Assembly (NCBI GenBank): GCA_051745935.1
Contig: JBNJEM010000235.1
Coordinates: 1 to 10,681 of the forward strand
Direction of reading: 5' to 3'
From: JBNJEM01 sp051745935
GTDB lineage: Bacteria > Planctomycetota > Planctomycetia > Pirellulales > Pirellulaceae
DNA length: 10,681 bases
Translations under genes and position numbers: made by a program
The notes under the pieces: model-generated
Seen by the model: the letters and a program-made list of their open reading frames with translations, nothing else
Told to the model about the DNA's origin: nothing
Database searches by the model: none
In this document: piece after piece, positions 1 to 6,432 of the stretch
Layout: each line of letters starts with the position of its first letter
Position numbering within the stretch: the first letter of the stretch is position 1

Positions 1-32
1 CCCCTCAGAGTTTGTGTGTCTTCGTTTCGCCC
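1..32 (+). repeat. left inverted repeat of the toxin-antitoxin cassette
   Basis: The outer 19 bases, CCCCTCAGAGTTTGTGTGT, reappear exactly as the reverse complement at 1223-1241. Bases 21-27 and 29-32 also match their partners, with mismatches only at positions 20 and 28. Bases 13-29 recur in direct orientation at 1285-1301. The repeat may continue to the left of the window. Confidence 0.8.
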
Positions 33-335
33 TCTGGCAAACACCCCAGCCTGACACTGGAGCAACGATTCAATTCACCGGCGGCGATAACCGAAATCAA
101 TGCCCGTTTCGCGGCCGTATCCGCAGAGGAACGCCCGCTGCGCGCACTTGGCCCCGCAGTGGCACGTACCAATGTCGCCCTCTCGTACAATCTCTTCTCC
201 TGCGCATCCGGCCCTGAGACCGCTCCGTTGAGAGGGGGATGTCGTCGGTGGTTGGATAGAAAACTGAGCCGCGTTGACGGTACGCTGGCATGGCAGGGGG
301 AAAAGTCAGCAAGGAGAATCTCGTGTCAGTGGGAG
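33..335. other. left flank of the toxin gene, no confident gene
   Basis: This stretch lies downstream of the toxin stop codon. The plus strand has an open frame from a TTG at 12 to 386 (124 codons) that begins inside the inverted repeat and overlaps the toxin gene antisense. Its first ~70 codons look somewhat protein-like but I recognise no family, and it has no ribosome binding site. It could be a fragment of an older gene whose rest lies left of the window. I see no convincing intrinsic terminator for the toxin operon. Confidence 0.3.
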
Positions 336-746
336 TCAGGATCGAATGGAATTGATCGAAAACCCGGTAATGCGGAAAAGCGGTGACGTAACCTTCTCGG
401 CGGTAATGAAATCTTGCACACGCGCTTCTTTGGCGGCGACCACATGAAGCGCGTCAGCGGCGGCCAGGCCGAAGGTTTTGGCCTCACTCTCCGCAGCCTG
501 CACAATGACGGATGTCGTTTCGACACACTCGATTGCCGCAGCGAAGAATGTTTCGTAGAACTGTTCCTCGGCGGTGCGTCCGAAATAGTGCGGCTTGGGC
601 AGCAGTTCCAGACGAAGGATGTCGCTGACCACAAATTCCCGATCAGGATCGTCAATGACCGCCTGGGCCGCGGACGCGGTGGGGCCGATTCCGCGAAAGG
701 CGTTGATGAGTACATCGGCGTCGACGAACGTCCGTGTATTGACCAC
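336..746 (-). CDS. PIN-domain toxin (VapC-like ribonuclease)
   Basis: The 136-residue product is the usual length for a single PIN domain. PIN toxins are Mg2+-dependent ribonucleases that cut tRNA or other RNA in the cytoplasm and stop growth unless bound by a partner antitoxin. The acidic active-site pattern is visible in order: Asp9 and Asp11 in FVDADVLINAF, Glu47 in LRLELL, Asp98 in AADALH and Asp112 in QDFITAEK. The start is a GTG at 746, two bases after the TAA of the antitoxin gene, and its Shine-Dalgarno GAGGAG lies inside the last antitoxin codons, so translation is probably coupled. The gene appears intact. The PIN family is clear; the exact RNA target cannot be told from sequence. 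Confidence 0.88.
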   Translation of the reverse strand: MVNTRTFVDADVLINAFRGIGPTASAAQAVIDDPDREFVVSDILRLELLPKPHYFGRTAEEQFYETFFAAAIECVETTSVIVQAAESEAKTFGLAAADALHVVAAKEARVQDFITAEKVTSPLFRITGFSINSIRS

Positions 747-748
747 GG

Positions 749-1009
749 TTACTCCTCAGTGAAGTGCTTGCCGCGGCGCTCCCGAACTTCGGCTGCTACT
801 TCATCGGCGGTCAGCAACTTCCCCCCCTCAGCAATGAACTGTTGACGGAGTTCCTGAAGTTGCTGCCCGAGTGGGGAGCGCGGAGTCCAGTTCTCCTGCT
901 CTCGGAATTCGCGGAGCACCTCTTCCAGGCTTATCTCCGCTCCGCCGTCACGGAGCTTCCGCTGAGCGAACCTGAAAAACGCGTCGAGTTCGGGGATTTC
1001 TGTTGCCAT
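749..1009 (-). CDS. antitoxin of the PIN-toxin pair
   Basis: An 86-residue, charged, mostly helical protein precedes the PIN toxin by two bases, the classic antitoxin-toxin order. The start at 1009 is chosen because AGGAGG (1024-1019) lies 9 bases upstream and a promoter lies just before it; the longer open frame reaching 1267 would run through the promoter and the inverted repeat. The protein opens MATEIPELDAFFRFAQRKL and has a Glu/Arg-rich C-terminus, suited to wrapping a toxin. I do not see an obvious AbrB, Phd or ribbon-helix-helix signature, so its DNA-binding fold is unassigned. The antitoxin call rests on size, position and coupling to the PIN gene. It probably represses its own promoter, as is usual for such operons. 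Confidence 0.75.
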   Translation of the reverse strand: MATEIPELDAFFRFAQRKLRDGGAEISLEEVLREFREQENWTPRSPLGQQLQELRQQFIAEGGKLLTADEVAAEVRERRGKHFTEE

Positions 1010-1018
1010 CGATTGGTT

Positions 1019-1060
1019 CCTCCTGTGGCAATTGTACCACGTCGAGGCAACCTCTGCCAA
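1019..1060 (-). promoter_or_regulatory. promoter, dyad and ribosome binding site of the toxin-antitoxin operon
   Basis: On the minus strand TTGGCA (1060-1055) and TACAAT (1036-1031) are separated by 18 bases, each one base from the sigma70 consensus. Transcription would start about 15 bases before the ATG at 1009, giving a very short leader made of the AGGAGG site (1024-1019) and its spacer. The sequence at 1025-1040, GTGGCAATTGTACCAC, is an imperfect dyad (GTGG...CCAC around CAATTG) overlapping the -10 box, a sensible place for antitoxin autorepression. The motif match is visible; function is inferred. Confidence 0.55.
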
Positions 1061-1209
1061 AGCCGGTTCTGGCCGGCGCAGTGCCGCAGCGGGACGGAGA
1101 GGAAGCCCCGGAAAATATGGCCAGTTCTCTTTGGGCGCCGGGGCACAAACCAAGGCCAAACGGCCGTCACTGACGGGATACCGATCCGAGACAGTCGGCT
1201 TGCCGAAAG

Positions 1210-1241
1210 GGGCCAAACGAAAACACACAAACTCTGAGGGG
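1210..1241 (-). repeat. right inverted repeat of the toxin-antitoxin cassette
   Basis: Reverse complement of the repeat at 1-32, identical over the outer 19 bases (1223-1241) and over 1215-1221 and 1210-1213, with differences at 1222 and 1214. The outer edge runs into a hairpin-forming stretch at 1238-1269. Confidence 0.8.
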
Positions 1242-1269
1242 CGATGGCTGCAGAGGGGGCATCGCACCC
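1238..1269. repeat. hairpin abutting the right inverted repeat
   Basis: GGGGCGATG (1238-1246) can pair with CATCGC-A-CCC (1260-1269), nine base pairs with one bulged A (1266) and a 13-base loop. No T-run follows on either strand, so it does not look like an intrinsic terminator. A REP-like hairpin recognised by a REP-type transposase is one possibility, given the transposase remnant 50 bases away. Confidence 0.35.
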
Positions 1270-1284
1270 CCTGAACAAAGACCC

Positions 1285-1301
1285 TGTGTGTCTTCGTTTC
1301 G
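1285..1301 (+). repeat. third partial copy of the cassette end repeat
   Basis: TGTGTGTCTTCGTTTCG is identical over 17 bases to positions 13-29 of the left repeat, in the same orientation. It stands 20 bases before recognisable transposase coding sequence, so the repeat marks the transposase breakpoint as well as the cassette ends. Confidence 0.7.
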
Positions 1302-1320
1302 TGGTTGCCGTGAGTGTGCC

Positions 1321-1842
1321 GATCCCAGCGCGATTTTGCTGTGCGGGATCTATGTCGACTTGAATCCGATCAAGGCGGGCGAGGCGGACAGCCCGGAGAC
1401 GGCGCCGTATACGTCGGTCTTTCAGCGGATCCAAGCGCAATTGCAGCGGAAGAACGCGCGGGATCGAGCGGATGGGTGGATGGCCGAACTGACGTTGCAA
1501 CCGGAGAACACGGCGACGCACCCGCTGGCGGACACCTCGCGCACCGGCCGTCGGGCCTCGGACATGGGGATTTTGCCGATGTCCCTGAACTCCTACCAGC
1601 GGCTGCTCGATTGGACCGCCCGGCTGATCCAATCCGGCGAGCGATCCACGATCCCCAAGGATCTTGCCGCGATCTTGGATCACATGAACATCGAGCAAGA
1701 GGCCTGGTTGGACACGGTGCGGGGGTACGACGAGCTGTTTTGTCACGTCGTGGGCTCGTGTTCCTCGATGGGCGAGGCCGCGAAGCGGATGGAGGCCTCC
1801 CAGTTGAAGGGCGCCGCCGCGAGCCGCCGCGTGTTCAAATAG
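1321..1842 (+). pseudogene. C-terminal half of a REP/IS200-like (Y1) transposase
   Basis: The frame opens with DPSAILLCGIYVDLNPIKAG, matching the conserved block around YVDLNPxRAG of REP-associated tyrosine transposases, and continues through MGILPMSLNSYQRLLDWT and IEQEAWLDTVRG, which I recognise as the C-terminal region of planctomycete members. The tyrosine of the YVDLNP block is probably the nucleophile that attacks single-stranded DNA. The N-terminal half with the HUH metal-binding motif is absent: homology begins abruptly at 1321, just after the 17-base repeat at 1285-1301. The remaining ~173 codons are open to a TAG at 1840-1842. No start or ribosome binding site is convincing, so this is an inactive remnant. 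Confidence 0.8.
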
Positions 1843-1952
1843 CCAACGTTCGGCGGTTCGCTTTTCGGTTTCAGAGCGACGTAACCGTTCACGGATCCAT
1901 TCAACGCATCGCCCGGGCCCAATCGGCTGACAATGGGTCGTCTCTTTTTTTG

Positions 1953-1972
1953 ACCGAGACGCCGGTCTCGGT
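1953..1972. repeat. 8-bp perfect palindrome with 4-base loop
   Basis: ACCGAGAC-GCCG-GTCTCGGT forms an eight base-pair hairpin. A run of seven T lies immediately upstream on the plus strand and would be A on the minus strand, so the arrangement is wrong for an intrinsic terminator in either direction. It may be a REP-like element or a protein-binding site. Confidence 0.6.
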
Positions 1973-2196
1973 TCGCGGTGCGCGCCGCGCGACGCTCACA
2001 TTGCGTGACTTGCTTCATTCGGCCCGCACGATCCCGTCCGTTTCGTTCCCTCCGGTCCGGTACTCTTCCTTCTCCCCCCCTGCATCACCCATTCGACTGG
2101 CCATGCAGTGCTCCAAATGCTCGCCGAAGCTCGCGCACCCCCGCTGGAAATCAGGATGTCTGCTTCCGCGGCTCCCTTAACGATATAGTAAACTCA

Positions 2197-2298
2197 ATGC
2201 AAGACACATTTGACGTCTTTGCTGCCGTCACCGAACTCATGGAAATCCATAACCCAGAGCAGTATATCTATGGCCTGATAACGGCATACGACAGCTGA
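2197..2298 (+). CDS. possible 33-codon ORF of unknown function
   Basis: ATG at 2197 begins MQDTFDVFAAVTELMEIHNP and ends at TGA 2296-2298 after 33 codons. The composition is protein-like (acidic, amphipathic, no rare run), in contrast to the arginine- and proline-rich translation upstream in the same frame. There is no good Shine-Dalgarno sequence. It could be a tiny gene, the relic of a larger one, or chance. It ends about 50 bases before the ankyrin gene start. Confidence 0.2.
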   Translation: MQDTFDVFAAVTELMEIHNPEQYIYGLITAYDS

Positions 2299-2348
2299 AC
2301 CAGCGGAGACCGAGTGCTTTGTCATTGCCATTCCGAAGGATGATATCC

Positions 2349-3737
2349 ATGTCATACAGACGTTTCTGTTTTGCGACTATCATGGTCTTGACCGTTGTCG
2401 GTACCTGTCTTGCCGTAGGATGCTTTCTCGTCATGAAAGTGACCAGTTGTCGTGAAAGAGCGACCGAGCTCGCAATTTCGCGTTTTGCCGAACTTCTGGC
2501 TCCATCACGCACAAGCCTCTCAGATCGCAACGGCTGGTCGCCTTCCCGATTTTTCGATGATCCGAAGGTCGTCGAGTTGTGCTACGCGATGGAACGCAGC
2601 GATCTGCCCGCCGTGGAAAAGCTTTTTGACGAGGGTGTGGACATCAATACAAGAGGCAAGAATGGGATGACGCCCCTGATGTGGGAGGCGTTTCCTTTGC
2701 TGAATCTCGAGCTTTTTGAGGTTCTGTGGAAGTATCGCGACAGAGGCGTAGGTGGGATGACGTTCTCTTCCAGCGTGTCTTCCGAGGACTATGCTGCATG
2801 GAAGGAGGAATCCCTGGATTTGCTCGACGAATTCGAAGGAGACCTGAAGAAATGGCTTGAACTCGGCGCGGATCCCACGATCCCTTTATCGGACTCCATT
2901 AGATTCCCTTGGTCGCCAGTTACCGTCTATTCCGGATCTTCGGTGTGTTATCAGGCAGCTATGTTTCCTACAGGCAACGCTTACACTAAAGAGTTCACGG
3001 TGCTTCCTCTTCTCCTCGATTACATGGAGGATATCAATCAGCCCATTCCCATCTGGTATGTGGAAACAAAGCAATATGAGCAGCCAGGCGTTACGGTCGT
3101 GTTCTTCGTCGTGTATCCTTCCCCGTACAACGGTTTGGTCGCAGCTCCGGCAATTCCAGAGAACCTGGCGTTGCTTATCGAGGCGGGCGCGGACATCGAG
3201 TACAAGGGGCCGGATGAGTGGACGCCCTTGATTGCCGCCGCAAAGGGGCACAACTACAACATGGTCTACATGCTTCTGTGCGCCGGAGCGAATCGGCAGC
3301 ATGAATCGTCGGATGGTGACACATTGCTCTCCTGCTTGGCTGAATCCGCAGAATTCTATTCGGGCTTATATCCTGAACTGGTGAAGAAACGGCTTGTCTC
3401 GCTTGCCGAAGCGGAAGCCAGAAGCGAGAACCGCGATCCCGAGCCCGATGAGTGGAAGAGCGTTTCCTTGGAAAGAAGCCGTCTTTCGGAAGTCGTGTAC
3501 TTCCTGAAAGCAATCGACTGGCTATCCGAACACGAACCTTCCGGGCGCGGCCAATTGGACGAGATGAAATCCGAAGTGAAGGCACCCTATCAAGAAGAAC
3601 TGGGGATTGATCTCGATCGAGTGGATTATGATCCCTTTGCCGAAAACTGGGGAAACAAATACCAGGATAAGTTCTTGCCCGAGACTGCGTCCGGTGTGTT
3701 GGTCCATCCCTTTTCCGGTAAAGAGGTTGAAGACTAA
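2349..3737 (+). CDS. membrane-anchored or exported ankyrin-repeat protein
   Basis: The start at 2349 (462 residues) is preferred because GAAGGA (2335-2340) is 8 bases upstream; ATG 2340 and TTG 2319 have no such site. Residues 9-29 are strongly hydrophobic, a signal peptide or membrane anchor; Cys25 in CLAVGC could be a weak lipobox cysteine. Residues ~62-112 (GWSPSRFFDDPKVVELCYAM and on to TRGKNGMTPLMW) align with the lipoprotein at 4831 (GWKAEDFFTDEKVLALCEAI, AKGRGNMTPLLW). Further ankyrin helices lie at ~160-175 (KKWLELGADPTIP), 271-285 (ENLALLIEAGADIEY) and 290-315 (EWTPLIAAAKGHNYNMVYML). Residues ~330-462 form a charged tail absent from the shorter paralogues. Ankyrin repeats bind proteins; acting as an immunity protein for the downstream lipase or a related one is inferred from homology and position. 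Confidence 0.85.
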   Translation: MSYRRFCFATIMVLTVVGTCLAVGCFLVMKVTSCRERATELAISRFAELLAPSRTSLSDRNGWSPSRFFDDPKVVELCYAMERSDLPAVEKLFDEGVDINTRGKNGMTPLMWEAFPLLNLELFEVLWKYRDRGVGGMTFSSSVSSEDYAAWKEESLDLLDEFEGDLKKWLELGADPTIPLSDSIRFPWSPVTVYSGSSVCYQAAMFPTGNAYTKEFTVLPLLLDYMEDINQPIPIWYVETKQYEQPGVTVVFFVVYPSPYNGLVAAPAIPENLALLIEAGADIEYKGPDEWTPLIAAAKGHNYNMVYMLLCAGANRQHESSDGDTLLSCLAESAEFYSGLYPELVKKRLVSLAEAEARSENRDPEPDEWKSVSLERSRLSEVVYFLKAIDWLSEHEPSGRGQLDEMKSEVKAPYQEELGIDLDRVDYDPFAENWGNKYQDKFLPETASGVLVHPFSGKEVED

Positions 3738-3916
3738 TATCAGGCGGATTCTATTTTGAAGTCCGGGGCGGTAGACACGGCATCTACCCAGGGCCAGCGC
3801 ACACTTTGGGTAAGTTGAGCTGGATCGGCAAGCGATTTTTGAGAGAACCTTCGTGTAAGTTCGGTTGGAACGACGGGCGTCGGAGCACGGGCTGATTTGA
3901 CACGAAAGGATTCTCG
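3738..3916. other. spacer upstream of the lipase
   Basis: This 179-base stretch has no plausible gene. It must hold the lipase promoter if the lipase is transcribed independently, but I see no good -35/-10 pair. It ends with the AAAGGA Shine-Dalgarno sequence used by the ATG at 3917. Confidence 0.4.
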
Positions 3917-4828
3917 ATGATCAAAATCGGTGAGCAAGATGCGGTCTTGATCGGAACCGATAATTCCAGCGAGGAGGCGAGTGACTCGTTGACCAGCTAA
4001 AAGGAACGATCTCCAGCAGTTCTGTCTAGAGCCGCTCTAGAGCCGCTTACGCGCAAAGAACTGACCGCGCTCAATGTCAGCGACGATCCGGAGGCCTCCA
4101 ACGTAGAAGACCTAACCGTGGACAACGAGGACACGGGTTTCGCGGCCGGCGTCTACCACGATCATATTTCCGGGAAGAATATCCTCGCGTTCCAGGGGAC
4201 CGATGCCACCTCTTGGGACGATTGGTATAACAATATTCAGCAAGGGCTAGGCAATGCACCCGAGCAGTACAAAACAGCGACTAGAATCGCGAACGAACTT
4301 GAACACTGGCGAAAAGGGAGCGTGGATACGCTGATCACCTCGACCGCCCCGTCCGCGTGGGTTATCACGGGCCATTCACTCGGTGGCGGATTGGCCAGCG
4401 CCGCCTCCATGGTCAGCGACGTTCGGGCCGCGACGTTCAATGCCGCCGGGTTGCACCCGAATTCGCTTGAACCCTATCTCTGGCTGAGCGATGAAGCGAT
4501 GCACAGCCAGGGGGAGGATTTGATCACGGCCTACGTCGTGGATTGGGACATCCTCAACAACCTGCAGGACGCGGGGGATATCACGATCGACATCTTGGTC
4601 AACGTACCGACCGCCGTGGGCGATCGGGTGACGCTGGATAGTGACTTGGACATTGAAATGGCAAACGGTGTGTTCAAGGTTCTTGTGGGGGGCGTGATCA
4701 GCGTGTTGGGAGGATCGGGCGTTGGCACGACGATTTCGGGAGTGATGGACATCCTGACGACGATGGTGACGGCTCATGGCATTTATGCCGATTGTCTTTA
4801 CGCACATATCTATAACCAGGGAGCGTAA
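3917..4828 (+). pseudogene. class 3 lipase, antibacterial-effector type, with in-frame TAA
   Basis: An alpha/beta-hydrolase lipase expected to cleave phospholipid acyl esters. Numbered from GTG 4118: ILAFQGTD at 22-29, the oxyanion-side strand; DWYNNIQQGLG at 35-45; nucleophile elbow GHSLGGG with Ser87; TFNAAGLH at 106-113; VDWDILNNLQ giving Asp142 or Asp144 as acid; TAHGIYADCL giving His220. This order resembles lipase effectors of type IV and type VI systems. Homology-like sequence (TRKELTALNV) extends upstream of 4118. The same frame continues to an ATG at 3917 with AAAGGA 6 bases upstream, broken only by TAA 3998-4000. I therefore read one ~303-codon gene with a nonsense codon. An internal start at GTG 4118 keeps the triad but has no ribosome binding site. 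The gene ends 2 bases before the ankyrin lipoprotein. Confidence 0.75.
4025..4046 (+). repeat. 11-bp tandem duplication inside the lipase frame
   Basis: TCTAGAGCCGC occurs twice in tandem. It also contains the dyad CTAGAG-CCG-CTCTAG. Eleven is not a multiple of three, so gain or loss of one copy shifts the reading frame between the upstream start region and the catalytic domain. Confidence 0.8.
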
Positions 4829-4830
4829 TC

Positions 4831-5847
4831 ATGCCAGATCTGAGAATCGCGGTCTTATTCGCCTTGCTAGCAATGCCGTTCTTCGCATCCTGCGGCAAGG
4901 AGGCCAAGGAACTTCGGAAAGTCGCAGGTCAGTTGGGCGAGATTCGAGAGAAGTTGGCCAATCCACCGCGTCCGAAAGGTCCGCCGCACGAGCGCGTGGG
5001 TTGGAAGGCCGAGGATTTTTTCACAGACGAGAAGGTCCTCGCCCTGTGCGAAGCGATCGAGGCCAAGGACCTCGCCAAGATCGACGAACTGATCGCCGAG
5101 GGCGCGGACGTGAACGCCAAGGGACGCGGGAACATGACGCCGCTGCTCTGGGCCTTCCCCATGGGCGAGGAAGTATTCCAGCGCATTCTGGAACACGGCG
5201 CCGATCCGAATGTCCAGTTGACCGAAGATCCCGAAGTAAGCAGGCAGCTTGAACGGGCGGGGATCTACCCTACACATAGCGTGACCTATCTGGCGGCTTA
5301 CGCCAGCGGTTTGCTGCTCGTCAATTTCCACGATATTAACATGGACAACTATCTCCGACTCGTGTTGGAGCATGGAGGGGACGTGAACTTAGAAACGGCA
5401 TCCGGCAGAACCCCACTCTTTGGGGCGGCCACCGGCGTTGGAAACTCCGCCGAAAGGGTCCAATTGCTGCTGGAGGCCGGCGCGGACATCAACCATCAAG
5501 ACGATCTAGAAACCACTGCGGCGATGAGGGCTACCGGTTGGCATTACAATAATTTGATCGTGCTCCTGGAGGCCGGCGCGGACTGTCGGATCGTGGCCGG
5601 GGGCGGCGGCCAGGACGTGGTCCTGCTGGTGGCGAAGCGCTCGCGCCACTTGAAACCCGGGTTGTTTCCAGATCTGAGGCGAGTGTGCGACTTCTTGGAG
5701 CAGCAAGGATACGACCTCGACGCCGCGAGAAGCACGCTTGCCGCGAGGGCTGCTGACCCGCGTCACCCATGTTACGGTCTCCCGGCCGACCAGCGGCCTT
5801 GGCTGCAACCATCGCCACCCGCTGGATCCGCGGAACGGGAACAATGA
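4831..5847 (+). CDS. ankyrin-repeat lipoprotein, candidate immunity protein of the lipase
   Basis: A 338-residue product begins with a signal peptide (residues 1-20, MPDLRIAVLFALLAMPFFAS) and a lipobox-type Cys21 followed by Gly-Lys, so it should be lipid-anchored facing the periplasm. After a helical linker (22-55) comes GWKAEDFFTDEKVLALCEAI (57-76), then ankyrin-type repeats at ~75-96, 103-128, 171-188, 193-222 and 228-252 (each with GADxN or GGDVN turns), and a C-terminal stretch with DQRPWLQP (320-327). GGGAG sits before its ATG inside the end of the lipase gene, only two bases past the lipase stop, so expression is coupled. A periplasmic ankyrin lipoprotein beside a lipase fits an immunity role; that role is inferred. 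No frame damage is seen. Confidence 0.88.
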   Translation: MPDLRIAVLFALLAMPFFASCGKEAKELRKVAGQLGEIREKLANPPRPKGPPHERVGWKAEDFFTDEKVLALCEAIEAKDLAKIDELIAEGADVNAKGRGNMTPLLWAFPMGEEVFQRILEHGADPNVQLTEDPEVSRQLERAGIYPTHSVTYLAAYASGLLLVNFHDINMDNYLRLVLEHGGDVNLETASGRTPLFGAATGVGNSAERVQLLLEAGADINHQDDLETTAAMRATGWHYNNLIVLLEAGADCRIVAGGGGQDVVLLVAKRSRHLKPGLFPDLRRVCDFLEQQGYDLDAARSTLAARAADPRHPCYGLPADQRPWLQPSPPAGSAEREQ

Positions 5848-6099
5848 TCTCCCATCGGTTCGACATCGACTGCGATAGCGACAACACCGACGTCATCGAA
5901 CGCAGCGACTGGGAAGAAGAGATTGAAACTTGTCGAGTACAGCGGCGACTTCGTCCAGGTCATCCTTGAACGCGGTTTTAGTGATCTGTCAGGCATGGAC
6001 GGATTCGTATTTGAACTCAAAGTGACCGCTGATCCCGATTTCGGACTGAAATACTGGCTCAATCCCGAGAAGGATGAGATTGTCAACGGCACGAACTGA
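5844..6099 (+). pseudogene. small acidic gene broken by a frameshift
   Basis: The ATG at 5844 overlaps the lipoprotein stop (ATGA). Its frame gives MISHRFDIDCDSDNTDVIER and then SDWEEEIE with good codon use, but degenerates near 5930. From there the +1 frame reads LVEYSGDFVQVILERGFSDL, then FELKVTADPDFGLKYWLNPE, to a TGA at 6097-6099. Joined, they give an ~85-residue acidic protein of unknown family. The second part could alternatively start at TTG 5923 (58 residues). A one-base change around 5925-5933 is the simplest account. I see no classical slippery site, so this is more likely a mutation or read error than programmed frameshifting. As third gene behind lipase and lipoprotein it may be part of the same module. 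Confidence 0.45.
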
Positions 6100-6307
6100 G
6101 GCGATCCCGTTCTTCTTAATGAAGGCGTCGGGGCCATTTGTTCCTCAAGCTTGGCAACGCCCCGAGCGAGCATCTTGTAGTGTGGACATTCAGTCGTTTC
6201 TTGAAGTTTCATGGTGCGGGACGATACCGGAATTCGCTGCCACGAGCAAAAATAATCTCCACTGTTCGGCGATAATTACTTGTTAGCTTCACATTGACTC
6301 ACACTTT

Positions 6308-6348
6308 ATGTTACCGAAATTGGGTCGTTGCCTCATTGAAATGTTACC
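6308..6348 (+). repeat. paired ATGTTACC repeats in the insertion-sequence end
   Basis: ATGTTACC occurs at 6308-6315 and again at 6341-6348, 33 bases apart in direct orientation, about three helical turns. Sub-terminal repeats like these often serve as transposase-binding sites; here that is inference. Confidence 0.5.
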
Positions 6349-6432
6349 AGCCTTTGACTAGTATTCCCGCTTCCGTCCCGCAAGGGGCTGGGCGTTGTCT
6401 TATTCATCTGCTCTAACATTCGAGAGGGACCG

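Larger units (their letters stand above)
1..1241. mobile_element. putative inverted-repeat-bounded toxin-antitoxin cassette
   Basis: The two ends of this 1.24 kb stretch are inverted copies of one another (1-32 against 1210-1241; 19 identical bases at the outer tips, 30 of 32 overall). Everything recognisable between them is one minus-strand toxin-antitoxin operon with its promoter. No transposase is encoded inside, so if it moves it would have to be mobilised in trans. The left repeat starts at the first base of the window, so the true left limit and any target-site duplication cannot be seen. It may instead be two copies of a dispersed genomic repeat that happen to flank the operon. The REP-type transposase remnant just to the right is a possible but unproven partner. 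Confidence 0.4.
1843..2348. other. intergenic stretch between transposase remnant and ankyrin gene
   Basis: Open frames here are short or compositionally unconvincing. The stretch holds a T-run (1945-1951), the palindrome at 1953-1972, a pyrimidine-rich segment around 2040-2090, a doubtful 33-codon ORF (2197-2298) and the ribosome binding site of the following gene (AAGGA ending at 2340). I see no clear -10/-35 pair for that gene. Confidence 0.5.

Noticed and set aside
749..1267. Longer 172-residue version of the antitoxin
   Set aside because: The extra N-terminus is translated promoter and inverted repeat; the Shine-Dalgarno AGGAGG and promoter point to the ATG at 1009.
931..1746. 271-codon minus-strand open frame
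   Set aside because: Arginine- and proline-rich shadow spanning the antitoxin gene, both repeats and the antisense of a recognisable transposase fragment.
1954..1971. Intrinsic terminator
   Set aside because: The T-run precedes the hairpin on the plus strand and would be an A-run on the minus strand.
1314..2180. 288-codon plus-strand open frame
   Set aside because: Out-of-frame shadow of the transposase C-terminal half, with low-complexity Arg/Gly/Asp composition and no family resemblance.
5772..6212. 146-codon minus-strand ORF beginning MKLQETTECPHYKMLARG
   Set aside because: The first ~35 residues look protein-like, but there is no ribosome binding site, the rest is antisense to the lipoprotein end and the frameshifted small gene, and I recognise no family.
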